The position numbers were made by a program, and so were the translations under genes. This document shows positions 1 through 13,048 of a stretch of 64,000 nucleotides of DNA, piece after piece. This DNA comes from Trichoplax adhaerens (lineage: Eukaryota > Placozoa > Uniplacotomia > Trichoplacea > Trichoplacidae), in contig NW_002060958.1 of the NCBI RefSeq assembly GCF_000150275.1, positions 690,272-754,271 of the forward strand, read 5' to 3'. Numbering within the stretch: the first letter of the stretch is position 1; each line of letters begins with the position of its first letter. Below the pieces are notes generated by a model that was given only the letters and a program-made list of their open reading frames with translations, was not told the DNA's origin and made no database searches.

Positions 1-440
1 CTTCGCAGCTACAATCAGCATAGAAGCATTCTACCATATTCTACGTATATTCAGCTTAATACTAGTCACAATATTTTACAGCGATCCATCATTCATCCAA
101 TATAGAAATGATTACAGCATTTTCATAGACATTATTCTTACCACTCAAAGTACGATGAACGAAGCATTTCCTAATATATGAATTACAATTCTATTTCTAC
201 CTCTACCTCTAACCTTATTAGTAGCTAAACACCTTACTGTATATAATCATCTGTATTCTAGCATAGAGTCTGTTCTTACAGTCTATAATTATGGGCTACT
301 AAGTATATCATAAGATAAATATAGAAAAGACACTACCGTATATCGTACTAAACATGGCTAATAGTCTACAATCACAATACTAACTTATTTTACAAGTACT
401 GACTGATGTTATTTGGTTAACTAGTACTTTGATATTTGCA
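1..440 (+). repeat. R1 dispersed repeat, copy 1 (cut by window edge), with peptide frame
   Basis: Copy of a family seen at 3600-4085, 4250-4810, 44150-44890, 53280-53870, 58610-59265 and 59740-59860. Bases 2-181 stay open for 59 codons and then stop. They contain a hydrophobic stretch followed by DYSIFIDII and QSTMNEAFPNI, which matches the frames in the other copies. The flank at about 230-400 is the reverse complement of 4270-4420 and 58680-58840. The start of the frame is outside the window. I do not recognise the peptide. Confidence 0.75.
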
Positions 441-502
441 GGTGCACAATAAAGGATAAATTATAAATTATAAGGGCTAAAGTGATACTGAAAGGTACTT
501 AC

Positions 503-3500
503 AGAAGTTGAAGTTTTCCTAAGCTGCAAAATGACGACGAATCAATCTCTTGTAATCGATTGTTCGATATATGCCTATGAATTAGTGACAAGGTAACTTA
601 GACTTGGTTTTTAGGAAAGTATTTCCGTAAAGTACCCGTATGCGGTGTTGTTTTATTTTCTATCTCTAGAGTATTTGATTTAAAAGTCAATGCAGGCGAA
701 GTAATTGTTATAACATATGTAGCTTTGCATAGTTATTAGATATTCAATTAAATATTGTGATTTTCTACGCTGTTTCTACGAATTACCAAATTCGACCAAA
801 CGTGATAAACCGTATGGCTATGAGATATCATAAGTTGCTATACACTTCTAACGGAATTGAAGGAAAATAGTAAAATTGTTTCCGTTACAGCATATCGCTG
901 ATAAAAAGTATATTTAACGAATCCCCAGTCATACTGGATAAAACAGACTACCATGTCATCTAAAGTAAAGTTTCAATTTATAAATTTACCGGCTGCTCTA
1001 ATTACTTTGTCAATCCAAAAAATTATGCTAATTCTACTTATTTTTTCCATCCTATTGAAATTTTAATGAAATCTAATCGATAAAACTGAGATTGTTTATA
1101 TGAATTTAACCATAAAGATATTTCTGAATTGCTAGAATAGCGTACTATCGCGCCACTTACAGGTATTTTATGCCGCATCCGTCTCCGAAAACGTTCGACT
1201 TCAAATTTCTGAGAGCATTACTTGATAAGCGTCTTAAAATAAAAATAAGAACATATACTAAAATCACAATAAAATTTTAATGTTAAATATTGCTATCTTT
1301 CTCTCTTATTTACCCTTGCTACAGCCATTCAGGCAACACTGTACCATTAAATTAGTTTATTTATGTATCGGTGTATGAAATCACACTAGCTAATCGTGGA
1401 GTGTAAATTTCAAGATGTTAATTAATAAATGTTGCTCATAAGAAACATAGAATATTGATTTTAAATATCGGGACAAAGACCTTTATTCTGCCATATCTTT
1501 CAAGTCGAAAAAGAAAAACACGTATAAAATATCCATGTAGGTGTACTAGTGTGCTATGTGAGAGTAAAATTTGGCAGAAATCTCTACTAATTTTAAGTTA
1601 GGTATTCCGACAGTACATTATTTCCTTTCCTAATAAGGTATCATAGAACGTACAGTACTAATATACTGCGGAACTATAATATTAATGATATGTACACATT
1701 AAAATATTTAAGGAAAATTCCTTTATCAAATTCCACATCGTATGCTATACGATAGTTCACCTATTCGCACTATTACCATTTAATAGATAATTGTACTTAT
1801 ACTCATTTATATTTAGTATGTAGCTATTACCGTGTTATACACTGCAATATACACTGTAATATCGAGATTATAGTAGAAACATCTACGTTAGGATAATTTT
1901 GTTGATTTACCCTTATATGAAGAGTTACTAATTTAGATATGTGATATTTAAATATAGCACTAGCTTTTATGGTGATATATATTAACATATACAGCCTACT
2001 AAAATTAATAGTTTAATTAGGGAATCGAGAATAATCTTCTTATAACTCAAATCACTGTGTTTGTAATTTACTTATGGCAGATTGTAGATTATCATAGAAA
2101 TGTTCCGTGATAGGACATATTGTAATCCGACAATTTTGTATTAGTCATTCGATGTCTATGTTCGTAAATACTGTTGTCTTCATTAGGTAGCAGTAGATAA
2201 AATCAGCTTGTTATTCATTATCAGGTTTCAGCGTTGATATTACTAACTAGGATGTCTTTGCTATTGTAAAAGAGTATATATAAATGTGATAAATCGTATG
2301 ATAAAGTTAGTTCTTATGATTAGTGTTTAACGTAAGATACGAGGCGTCTAAGTCTTTTTGTAGTCTACTAGTATGGGAAAAATGTTCCTGAAAGAGTAGA
2401 TACTGCTCCCTGATACGTGGTTCAGGGAATCGACTGATTGATCGTGCATTATACTATCTTGTTGCAAAGCTGTTTTGTAACAGTAGCTAAACAATCTCAT
2501 CGAAAAATATACAGTCAACTCCATACCTCCTTATCATTCAAAATAGAAAAAATAGATCGTTATGTTTTCATCTGCTATTATAGTACAATAGAATCTTACT
2601 TACAAAGTTGCTAATGATGCCAGCTTATGAAACGTGTTCGGAGCTATATATGCGATAAGGTTATTAGACAGAGATCTATTGAAGGTAAATAATATAAAAT
2701 TTTGATTTAATGCTCTTTTATATTTTAATTACTTTTGCAAATAAGTTGAAATAGTATCAAAATAATCTGTGCTGTATTTATAGTAATCCAACTGCGATCT
2801 TGTAGCTTTTAAAAAGCTTAGCCTTGAAAGGCATCGCTACGAATGAACTATTCTCGGGGGGTATTCATTAATTAGCTAAATTTCTGAAGTATGCTGCATA
2901 TTCATATACACAGATGATAGATTGCTGAAACATTAAGAACTTCCACAAAATGACCTACGAGTTTACCGTTAACATAGGTCTCTTTAAACAAATGCTAGTT
3001 AAAGGATAAAATAGTACAATAAAATATTCAACATGAAATCTCACGTACATGATTAGCTCGATTCATTACCGGTACTTAGCGGCACTTACAATAAATTTAA
3101 TTTTGATAAACATTGGAAATCCTCCATTTTAATTGTTTTTAAACGATTTTCGCTTATACGCCTTAGTAAAAGACGATAAAAATTTAGCTTGTTACCAAGT
3201 AATAAAAATTTGTATGCGTTTAGGAATATAATCAATTAATTGCTTACAATTGTTGTAATTTGACCATATGGCATAGTGAATATTTTTCAATACTATGTAT
3301 TAAATTGTATCGTAGATATCTATAAAAATCGAAGCAAGTTGATTTACCATAGATTAGTAGATAAGATAAGTTGATACTGTTTGTGAAGAACTTGATATAA
3401 GAAATCGAATTAAGTGCCGTAATTGCTTTAGGTAAAAGTAAATTTATGCATTTTCGTCAAATACTAAAATATTTTCGATCTTTAAATATCGCTTTTGATA

Positions 3501-6500
3501 TATTTGAGATTCAATCTACGTGTTTATATCATGATTCTTGTATTTACTTACGGGCAGTTTTCTAAATGACCGACTTCGCATACGGTCACGTTCATGTATA
3601 CATGTAGCGTAACTTACTATATTTATCTTAAGACTTATTTAAAAGCTTATAACCAGACAGTTGTGGAAGATTCTATGCTAGAGCACAAATGGTAATATAC
3701 AGTATAATAGGGTGTTGAGTTAATGTTAAGATTAGAGGTAAAAATAAAACTGTAATACATGTATTAGGATATGGTTAGCTCACCGTTTTCTGACTGGTAA
3801 AAAAATATCTAAGTAAATACTGTAGTAGTTTCCATAATGGATTAATAATGGTCCGTTGTACAATGCTGCCACTAATAATAATTAGAATAAGTGTAAAATA
3901 CAGTAGAGCACTACTTTGCAGATTATTATAGCTTCGAAAGATATGAAAAGCATATAAGCTATCAACTTAGATTATTCTATTAGTTATTTCTAGAAGTCTT
4001 TAGAAATTGTATTCGGAAACAGTAGAGCTGTACGTAGATTATCGTTATATAAGGATCTAACAAAGTTCTAATTTTCTATAAATTTTAGATATTTTGTGAT
4101 CAGATATAGCCTATTCTTAATATAAGTCAATTTCTATTATACTGAAAGCAATTCCGTGCTCTTCCTATACAATAAAAGCTACCTTTTATATCAATCTCGT
4201 TATTAGTTCTGCTAGCAACATAATGAGTTTCCACACTTTACCTATTCTACTTTATGTTATCTATTTGTAATGTAACTTAGTATTGTGATTGTAGACTGTT
4301 AGCCATGTTTAGTATAGTGTACGGAAGATATTTATCCTAAGAAATATTTGGTAGCTATAACTATAGACTGTAGCGGTATAGACTCTATGATAGAGTATAG
4401 ATGACTATATACAGTACAGTGTTGAGTTACTAATAAGTAAAAATAGAACTATAAATCATATATTAGGATATGGTTAATTCATTGTACTTTGGCTGGTGTG
4501 AATAATGTCTACGTAAATACTGTACCCGTATCCATATCGGATTAATGATGGTCCGCAGTAGAATAGTGTTACTAAGAATAATTTAACTATGTGTAAAATA
4601 AGGTACAAGGTTACCATGCGGATTGTAGCTGCAAATGCTACGAAAAGTATAAAAGTATGCAACTTTAGATTATTCACTTAGTTCGTTGTAGAAGTCTTTA
4701 GTAGTAGTATTCAGCTAGAGTAGGGCTGTGTGTAGTTAATCTTTGTATAAGATTTTATAAGACCCTTATTTTTCTAAAATTTGGAATTTCGTGATCGGTA
4801 TATATCGCACTATTCGATAAGTTAACATCGCTGTACACACTATAACCTTATATAGCTTTCCTGTAACACTAGTAGAAATAAAGCTTCTTACTTCTCTAAT
4901 CTATTTCATATAATAACAAGTAATTATGACAAATTTCCAATCTTCCGAAGTATTACACAACTATGTACCGTATATCACTATATTTGACAGTTTTAATCTA
5001 GCGTAAACTTATGGAAGTTTAATTCCTGCCATAATAGTATTAGGAAATTAAGCATATTCACGGCGTGATAGGATATGGAAATTTTACTACTTGAATTCAA
5101 GAAATACTGTGAATATAATATACCTGCAGCTTTAAACAAAGATGTAGAAAAGAATTTTTTTATCTAAGTCAGAATGAAAACTGATTCAATACTTACAAGT
5201 TTAAAAGGTTGGATAGGCACATAAAAGTATTTTTCTTTATCACTGTTATTCGATTTTGGTTTAAGGACCTAGTGTAGTGATAGACTAAAGTTAACATTGC
5301 ACCGAAAAAGTTTAATAAATATTATGTTTCAGTTCATAGAAATTAACAGCAATGCTTCAATTGATAACATTTTAAATAAACCATATCAGAGCATAAATAT
5401 TAACTTCGAAATCATCAAACGGATAAAATAACTTACAATGTTTCCAGTTTGGAAAAGTTGCAGAATACATAAGGCTCAATATAACTGATTTGATCGAATG
5501 AGACAGTCCTGCAACAGATTAAATATAAACTATGCATGTAAGATCTCTGTAATAAATTTCTCTTCCTATAATAATATATTTCCACCCGGTAGTCGAAATC
5601 TAGTATATTACTGGTATTTGTGAATGTTTTACAAACCGAAAAGTTAACAGTTGGAAAATTAAGACTACTATAAGAAAATTTAGTATATTAAATCTAACAT
5701 CAGAATTGTCCTCCTTAGCGTCTAACCACACTATGATTCATAATAATGACAATTATCCTATCGTTAGGAAGTTAAGTATATGACTAATCTCTTAATCAAA
5801 AAATGAATCTAAATCTTATTGCAAAACTCAGCTTATCTATGGTGAATCAACGTAACAAGAAATTATAATTTTTATTTCTTAGATAATATTATCAAATTAT
5901 GCACTTATCTAACAAAAGCATGTAAAAAACTCCTTCGGCTAATTATTATCAATACATTCTGGATAAGATATAACAACTACGTTATGGTTGCTATGAAAAA
6001 ATTATTCTAGGTCAGAGTAGCATGGTATGTAGAATTTATGATATCAGCATTCTGCTATTTTTTATATGTAGCGATTTTTACTGTTTGTATAAAATTAATG
6101 ATCTTGCGCCTGATTTAAGGGAAGATACGATACCCCAATTACTTTACTCGTAATAAAAGCTACTTAATTCATCAACTTTAGTTGAATTATAGCAAGTAAA
6201 AAACTGCAATACCATATAATTAGGTTCATGCTCTTTGGAAATATTTACAATTAGCAATGACGTATGCCTCTGCTAGCCTTATTAGTGATAGTTGCTATTT
6301 GGGTCCAAAATTTTGCCGATTATAATACTCTTATAATGATCAACTTACAGCTTCGTGAGATCTGGAAATTTACTGAATGAGTATGACTTGAGAACTTTGA
6401 TATTTCCATTCTTGATCGTTCTACAAATATTTATGAAGCAAAACATAAAATTTTAATTGATAGTTTTACTGTTCAGTAATTGAAGTGCTTACGTATTCAC

Positions 6501-7100
6501 TATACAAAATTTACCATACTTTTAATAAAAAGTGAATCTAACATGATTAAACGCTTATTTACTAATAAAAACTAATTAATTGATTCCGAAAGTTTGGAAA
6601 ACTGCTACGGAAATTTTTAATTATGAATTTCCTTACAAGCTACTAATTCCCTTTACACTTGCGTTTTGATGCGGAACTTGAGTCATTCGACGATCATCAC
6701 AAACAATTCGTATTTTAGCACATTGACAATACTCGGAACAGATTACGTTGTCCTCTAAAATTAAAAATATTAGCAATAATTTCAGTGGCTATGCATTTTA
6801 TCTAGCTAGGTAGGACTTTCGAAAAGTCGGCTGGTATTACTACCATTTATTAATTACCGGTAAATCATGGAAACTAAGTAAAAGCATAATTTCTTTATTA
6901 AATGATGAGTCAATGTTTCACTGTAACAATTCGCTAGTTCTTTAATGGTCATGATAGACCACAACTATGTTAAACGAAATTTTATATGTCCTAAAATGCG
7001 TAAATTTATCGATTGTTGCAACCTTACCTGATTTTACGAATGTAAAAAAGGCAAGGATAATCACAAATTGGCAAATATTAGACACTGAATTGCGCTGCAT
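503..7100 (-). CDS. Gene B: secreted or membrane LRR protein, 5' part only (LGR-receptor paralogue?)
   Basis: Minus-strand gene read through splice sites. Exons 5' to 3' (plus coordinates): 7028-7100 (start codon at 7100-7098, signal peptide), 6637-6754 (LRRNT), then seven LRR exons of exactly 72 nt: 6349-6420, 5437-5508, 5197-5268, 3090-3161, 2604-2675, 1161-1232, 503-574. Every LRR exon begins after AG with one base that completes a codon and ends with two bases before GTAAG, so each is a symmetrical phase-2 module. Motif cores include LNQNRITVI, ISENRLKTI, LSNNLIAYI and ISNNRLQEI. The 3' end lies to the left of the window, so whether it ends in a 7TM domain like the gene at 24228-56476 cannot be seen. 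Shared exon phases and an LRRNT exon of identical length suggest paralogy. The 2-kb intron between 3161 and 5197 holds two R1 copies. Confidence 0.88.
2045..2482 (+). repeat. R2 element, copy a (subfamily II)
   Basis: One of seven R2 copies in the window, in an intron of gene B. It has a TATA-like box at about 2274-2282, the conserved core GTTTAACGTA...AGGCGTCTAA at 2323-2351, and a CCCTGA/TCAGGG hairpin near 2407-2427. It ends in a hairpin at 2460-2482 (arms TGTTGCAAA and TTTGTAACA, 5-nt loop). It matches 45648-46005 and 51541-51975, which lie in the opposite orientation. Confidence 0.75.
3600..4085 (-). repeat. R1 dispersed repeat, copy 2 (decayed frame)
   Basis: Matches 4250-4810 and 58610-59265. 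The peptide frame (about 3790-3960, minus strand) is recognisable by GPLLIHYG and YYSIYLDIF but has a stop in the middle and loses the usual QSTMN ending. It lies in a gene B intron. Confidence 0.7.
4250..4810 (-). repeat. R1 dispersed repeat, copy 3, with open 67-codon frame
   Basis: Next to copy 2 in the same orientation. The minus frame 4474-4677 encodes a 67-residue hydrophobic peptide with FVAFAATIR, LFLVTLFYCGPSLIRYG and an ending HTSQSTMN. The copy at 58885-59109 keeps the same frame. It has no splice signals linking it to gene B and is probably part of a mobile element. Confidence 0.75.
6637..7100 (-). CDS. Gene B exons 1-2: signal peptide and LRRNT cap
   Basis: Exon 1 (7028-7100, 73 nt) starts MQRNSV and runs into a hydrophobic core, FVIILAFFTFV, typical of a secretion signal; it ends in phase 1 at GTAAGG. 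Exon 2 (6637-6754, 118 nt) joins after TTTTAG and reads CSEYCQCAKIRIVCDDRRM followed by TQVP. That is the C-x3-C-x-C-x6-C spacing and VP motif of an N-terminal LRR cap. The start codon is the only ATG in frame that gives a signal peptide with the right phase. Confidence 0.85.
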
Positions 7101-8354
7101 CTGGAGCCCAAAATAATTAATGTCAGTTTAAGTTGTTGTATTGTTTTAAGTAATCCGGTATTTAGAAAGAGAATATTACTGCAACAAACTCAGATTATCT
7201 CAGTTTTTGTAATCGATGACAAGAACTTTAAATCCAAGCGTAGTCAATGCAGGTAAGCCGGTGCTACTAGACCGACTTTACTAACAGTTAACTTAGATTC
7301 GTGTTTGTGGTGACATTTCCGCGAAATTCAAATGATTTAATTCTTGTTTCCTTAATAATGTATGAATGGTAAACCATTGGCATAGCTTCACACTTACAAT
7401 TTTTACTTCACCTGATACCCTCTAGATATCGGAAGTTAGTTCAAATTGCTATCTGGTTGATGAAATGGAAATTTTGAATTTCACTGTAAGCCCTTGGAGT
7501 AGGAAGACTTGCTATATTATCCGGTTTATGGTAAATTGCATACTGTAGTTCTAGATGAATTACTAATAATATATATATGAATTGTTATTGAATTTTATTT
7601 GAACTAGATTGTTTACAAGAGGAAATTGTATTCTAAAATCTACTTATAGGCGAACGTACTATTGTGAGACCTTGATAGTGTAGGCTGACTTGATCTATTT
7701 GACGGTAAGAAATCGTATTTTCATTGTCAACTAAATTTTATGAGACTGCCTTTAATGTTAACTTGACCAAGCAGATCAAAGAGTATCGCATCTTTTAACT
7801 TACAACCAAGTAGTATTCGGGCGGAAAATTATATTGGGCTCAAGATATAAGCAGCTTTAATCAGGGAAATATGGGGCCATATGAAAGATAATTATATAAT
7901 TAAAACATGTAATCTAATTTGAGGCATTAAATTGCTGGATTAAATTGCATTAAATACCATTACCGTATTGTGATCTATTTCAAATAAGCAATTTTAAATC
8001 AGTTAGCATACTTGAAACATGACTATTCCGTCGTGATATCATAAGGATTAACTTTATCACTAAGAGTAATGATTCCTTGAGGAGTGCACGATATTTCTAA
8101 GGAGTTCAAAATAAAATGGTATAATAAACTATAAATCGATAATTAAGTTGTTTTCATGACTGGAACAGTCCTTAATAACTTAAAGATTCAGGTCAAAGTT
8201 TATGGATACCAAGTCATCAAGCTTCAAGGGGGAAATAATTTGTCCTCAATTCTTCAGTTACAAATATCGGCTGAAGCGCTATTAAAAGCTTATTGAAATA
8301 ATATATGATAAATACGGCGAATCATATACTAGTAACGGAAGTCTATGTACTTAC

Positions 8355-8417
8355 ATAAGTTCATCAAAGTAAATAATTGTACGTCAAAAATATAGCACTA
8401 CGATAGTTCGAAGTGCC
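8355..8417 (-). pseudogene. Possible dead LRR exon upstream of gene B
   Basis: A GTAAGT donor (8349-8354) and an AG acceptor bound 63 nt that keep the array phase. The frame reads ALRTIVVLYF, stop, RTIIYFDELM, which resembles the second half of an LRR, but it has an in-frame TGA. It lies outside the transcribed part of gene B. Weak. Confidence 0.3.
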
Positions 8418-9564
8418 CTGGAATTTACCGGTATGCGATGCTGAGAAATAACTTTCATCTAAAATACGCATTGTCTGTGATTTTGATAAAGAAATATACA
8501 AAATTTTACTATAATTGTGCTTTAAAACTATACGATTGGAATAAAGCACTTTACTTTAATTTGGCATATGTTCCAATTTCTTTTCTATTTATAAAATTCT
8601 AAACTACCAAACTATCCAGCTATGAATACAACCTTTTGTGCCTTTTATCCGACAGAAAAGTTGAAATTAACTATTATTACATCTGATATGCAATAATTAA
8701 AGATAGATATTAACGATACCTCATAAATTGAAAGATGATAAAGATTTTTCTAAGATGGGTAAAGTGCGACAATTAATGGAAGTGGAGGATTAAGTTCTGA
8801 CTAAGTGGACTAGACTAGCACAAAGAACTTTCTCAAAAGCTTTTTCAAATTTCTGCTATGATCAGCTATAATTCTTTGATAAGATTATTCGATACTGCTA
8901 CAAACCCTAAGATCTATTTCTAAACCTATTGTAAAAAAATACATTTATAATAATTTTACTTGCAGGACTTGCTGCTAATTGAATTTCTTCTAAATCAATA
9001 AACTCATTAAACAAATAAGAAAACAGTCGAACAATTTCAGCAAAGAAAATACCAGTGACACTATTTTTAAAATTAAGCATAAGTAAAAGAAGCTTATCCT
9101 TATTCTGATACTTGAGAGTCATTGAACAAATCAATATCAAATTAACCTACTTGAGAAATGAATAAGTATGAAGATAAAACTTAAAATTCATTTCGGAAGA
9201 AAAGACTTGCCAAAATATAGAGTTTTCGTAAGTCTTATTGTCCGACGATAATATCGCATTAGAGATAATGTCAAAAGAGTCAGCTACAAATAACGGTGCT
9301 ACATGAATTGTGTCACTTCGTTATACTTTAGCCTATACTATGCCGTGTGATAAAATCAATCACCAAATTTTAAACTCTGCTGAAAATTAGAACTTCATTA
9401 GATCTTTGTGTAAAGATAATAAGCATACAACTCTAGTCTAGCTGGATACAACCATTAGAAGGATTTTAGAAGGAACTACTGAATAGGTTAAAGTTTCCTG
9501 CTTATGCTGGTATGGGGACAATTTTAATAGCCATTTACAGCTATATAGCTGTTACGGTGTTGCC

Positions 9565-10100
9565 TTGTCATTAGAATAGTTTAATAAGTACAGCGGTAGC
9601 TAGTATGGAGAATATCCATATTTGTACCATTAAAGATAAGTAATGATTTAACGTGGATGTTGTTTGTAATAGTTCATTACATATTTGATATTGATTGTTA
9701 TTGTGTGATAGATAGCAGTAAGATGATTCAAGTTCTGGTTGATGATAGTTGAAGTAGACAACCTAAGAGCTTAGATTAAGATTAAGTATGAGTAAGAGAT
9801 TCAAAATATTTACTAATAGAAAAGCTATGTAAGGAACATCTCAGTTCAAGATGTTTCTCCTAGTAAGGTATAATAATAATACTGTTGTTGTTTGCAAATT
9901 AGGCGGTTCCTATATAAACGGGAATATTTGAGTTGAGTGGTGCTGTATAAAGTTGTAGATTTGTGTTTAACGTTAAGTAAAAGGACCTTTAATATAGTCA
10001 GCAGCTACTTATAGACTTTTACTGTACGTTACCTTGTCGTAGAAGTGAAATTGTGACAATAGCATAATTATCGTTCTAATTTATTTTAAAATTATTCACA
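9565..10100 (+). repeat. R4 long repeat, copy 1
   Basis: Shares AATATCCATATTTGTA, TTAACGTGGAT or TAACGTGGAT, TTCATTACATATTT and AATATTTGAGTTGAG with 40380-41200 in the same order and orientation, with diverged sequence between. No coding capacity was seen. Confidence 0.65.
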
Positions 10101-10160
10101 TTACAGAGAGCAACATGCACTACGATCGATCACCTATTATCCAAGTATAGAAACTTTTGT
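10085..10160 (+). repeat. R1 fragment
   Basis: A short stretch reading RSPIIQV then a stop, which lines up with GSPIIQY in the R1 copy at 59740-59860. Flanking bases also resemble copy 1. Badly decayed. Confidence 0.35.
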
Positions 10161-12480
10161 TAATATGAGCAGCTAAACATGCCTTTTGATACCAAATATA
10201 GAAAGCTGCGCCACCATGCATCATACTAGGCATGGTTAGTAATCTACATTCGAATACATAGTTATATTACGTGCAGGCTTGGTACTTCTTGTACTATAAA
10301 ACACAAGCTCTGTAAGCGCTTCCATTGGTGCTAGCCCACAATGAAGTATAGAAGTCTTAAATATAAAATAATTTTATTTAAAGAATCAATTAATTGATTA
10401 ATTAATTTTTAACCAGTCATAGTATTACGGAATAATATAATAAAAGAACCTATCGACTAGAAACTTTTCCTTGATATTTAGTAAAACTACTTTACCCTAA
10501 TAATTAGCGACATTAAAGTCAATAGCATAGCTTTATAAGATGCAAGGAGAAGTGCTAAGTTAAATAAAGAATTAAAAAATTGCTAATAAGAAGAGTAATA
10601 TGCTTTATTATTGTACTATTCTTTATTCCGACCAATCTACAAGGACTTACTTAATGCTATGCGGCCAAGACTATTTTATCCTTAAGTAATAACGATACTA
10701 TTTTAATCACTTCCAATAATTTTTTATACTAATACACAATGAAGGATGCACCTACAATCTACTTAATAGAAGAGTTACACGATAATTTACAGTAGTATAT
10801 AATACATTACTATCTATTACTACTTTTCAATTCTTTCCTTATCTATTCGGATCCTTGAATTGGGAACCTGTTTCTTTTCTACCTCTCGATAATCCATGAC
10901 TTTTTGTAAACGAATTGTGAATAATTCCTAGTCTTTGCCTTGTAATAAGGCTGACTAAATCCTATCTATATCACTCATGAAACACACAATAAAGTTGGAC
11001 AAATTGAGTTCGAAATAACAGTCGGCTCATAACAGCACATAAAGCTTAAGGTTTATTGAAGCTAGTCTAAAATTTAGTGTTCAGAACGACTCTTTGCAAT
11101 CTTATATTTTACTTTTACACTCTTTTTTTCTATTTAATATACTTAGCTTACGCATTAAATTCCTTATATTGACAGTTTATTACTGTCTTATTAATTATTT
11201 AATCAAACCCTGTTTTTCCTATCATCTCAAAAATTTACTAGCTAAATTTTCTATTTTCAAAATTGATTTAGTGCTATCTATATGAGGCTATTTACTACAC
11301 CTGAGCTGTTATTAGAGATTTATAGAGAAAAGTTCATTTAAGGCAATTAAAGGCTCTTACGGTGTAACCATTAGTTGAAAAGTAGGATTAATTATTTCCT
11401 AAGATGTGGCTTAATTGAAATCATTGCCAAAATGTGTCGGTTCATACATTATCCACGGATTAAGTAACGCAATATTTACTATAAATTGCTAAGGATCGCC
11501 TGATATACATCGTTCTATTTCTATCAAATTAGAATGGGTGTCCAAATCATTTATTACTGAACTTCATGTACTATGCCAATTTTTCCATTATAACAATTCT
11601 TTTGGGTAGAGGTGGAGAATTTTATTTTTACTTCGTAAAACTTACAGTGAGAATCTTACAATCGAAAGTATAATTCTTGAGTTTTGCCATTCTATTATAG
11701 GGAATAATACTATAAGGAAATAAGATTATCTGATACAAGCGTCAATGTAATTAGGTATGCCACGCAACTCTAACTGGTGTGTTAGTAAGATTATCAACTT
11801 TCTTTTACAATATCATGATGTTAAGAATTGAGTGAATCCAATCCTTGATCGAACAAAATGCTAAATATAATGTAACCGTTATGGCTGTTATAGTAACCGT
11901 ATTACACACTAAAAGTGTAGGAATATAATTGTATTTGCATTACCAACTTACTGTAACGTTAGGCTTAGTAGTTTGTTGAACAACAGATGAGGTACAGTCG
12001 TGATAAATCGTAAGTGCTTAACTTACAAGTTAAGAATAAGTGGAAAATTAGAAGTATTGGGATCGAGAATCGGTAATCTTAGATAAAGGCATTTTGTATT
12101 AATATATTTATATGCGTTTAAATGAAGCTTAGTATTTAGTATTCTCCTTATAAAGTATTTCTTTTTATTTGGTAGATTTAAAGATGAATCATAATGTAAT
12201 TTAAGATTTTAATATAATAGCTCGTAAATAATATCTAAATTACTTTAGATAGTATTGGATGGATTGTGTCAACTAGTATAATGTTATACTTATTTGCAGG
12301 ACTCACTGATTACTGTAAATGGCTTGATAGATAAAATATAATAAATAAATAAATCGGTCTTATCCTCTAACCTCCATCTTGTTTCAAAGTGACCCAATCG
12401 TAGTGCAATCTAGTATTAACAAAGCTAAAATATTATAGTGTTTCTCGTAGCAGCATAGCCGGAGTACCTTAGGAATTCCT

Positions 12481-13048
12481 TGTCACGATACCATCGACTG
12501 TGTAGAGTAAATGACTAAATTTAGTGCTTAATGTTTATATATGGAGATAACTATTAATGACTTACAGTAAGAACAGCGGTAGTTATTATTTTGTTACAAT
12601 AAATTATGCTTTACTTTAGTGAGAGTGCGTTTACGGTAAGCAATGCTAATTGATTAGCGTGCTATATCTTGTAATGCTTATGATGAATATCCTGAAGATA
12701 TCCAATCATTGATGACACCACAAATAATTCTGTACAAGGACATACTGTAGTCTAATTATCTAAAATCGTTCAGTACATGTCTAAGATTATGGATAATTTC
12801 TGTACTAATTTAGCCATCCAATATGAAGTAAATTTCATGAACTGCTATTACTTGTACATGATAGCTGCTGCCGAAATATATTTAAGCTCGACAGATAGCT
12901 AAATAAAATGAGAATTCTATAGTTGTTTAACTTAGAAGCAAAGGCGTCTAAATTCTTGTTAGATAGTTAACGGATTCTGAATCCCGGAGACTATAGTAAT
13001 ATAGAGATTTGTTTTACGTTATCTTTGTCACAAAGCTAGTTTGTGACA
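12481..13048 (+). repeat. R2 element, copy b (full-length, subfamily I)
   Basis: Matches the reverse complement of 61935-62497 over its whole length. The left terminal hairpin has arms CAC and GTG at 12483-12502. An ATATATTTAA box lies at about 12870, the core GTTTAACTTAGAAGCAAAGG continuing CGTCTAA at 12924-12951, and a GGATT/AATCC hairpin follows. The right end is a perfect 9-bp hairpin at 13026-13048 (arms TGTCACAAA and TTTGTGACA, loop GCTAG). Confidence 0.8.

Noticed and set aside
3552-3623. Candidate LRR or cap exon behind an ACTTAC donor
   Set aside because: No acceptor at a usable distance gives an open frame in the array phase; the bases belong to the edge of the R1 copy.
6493-6561. 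Candidate 69-nt LRR exon in gene B
   Set aside because: The frame set by the donor contains TAG, and there is no LRR motif.
7398-7421. 24-nt micro-exon between AG and GTAAGT upstream of gene B
   Set aside because: Its phase does not fit, and the signal peptide exon at 7028-7100 already supplies the gene B start.
8907-9140. 77-codon minus frame
   Set aside because: No recognisable domain, no splice partner, AT-biased composition.
11094-11285. 63-codon plus frame rich in Leu, Phe and Ile
   Set aside because: Typical of AT-rich non-coding DNA; no start context or splice signals.
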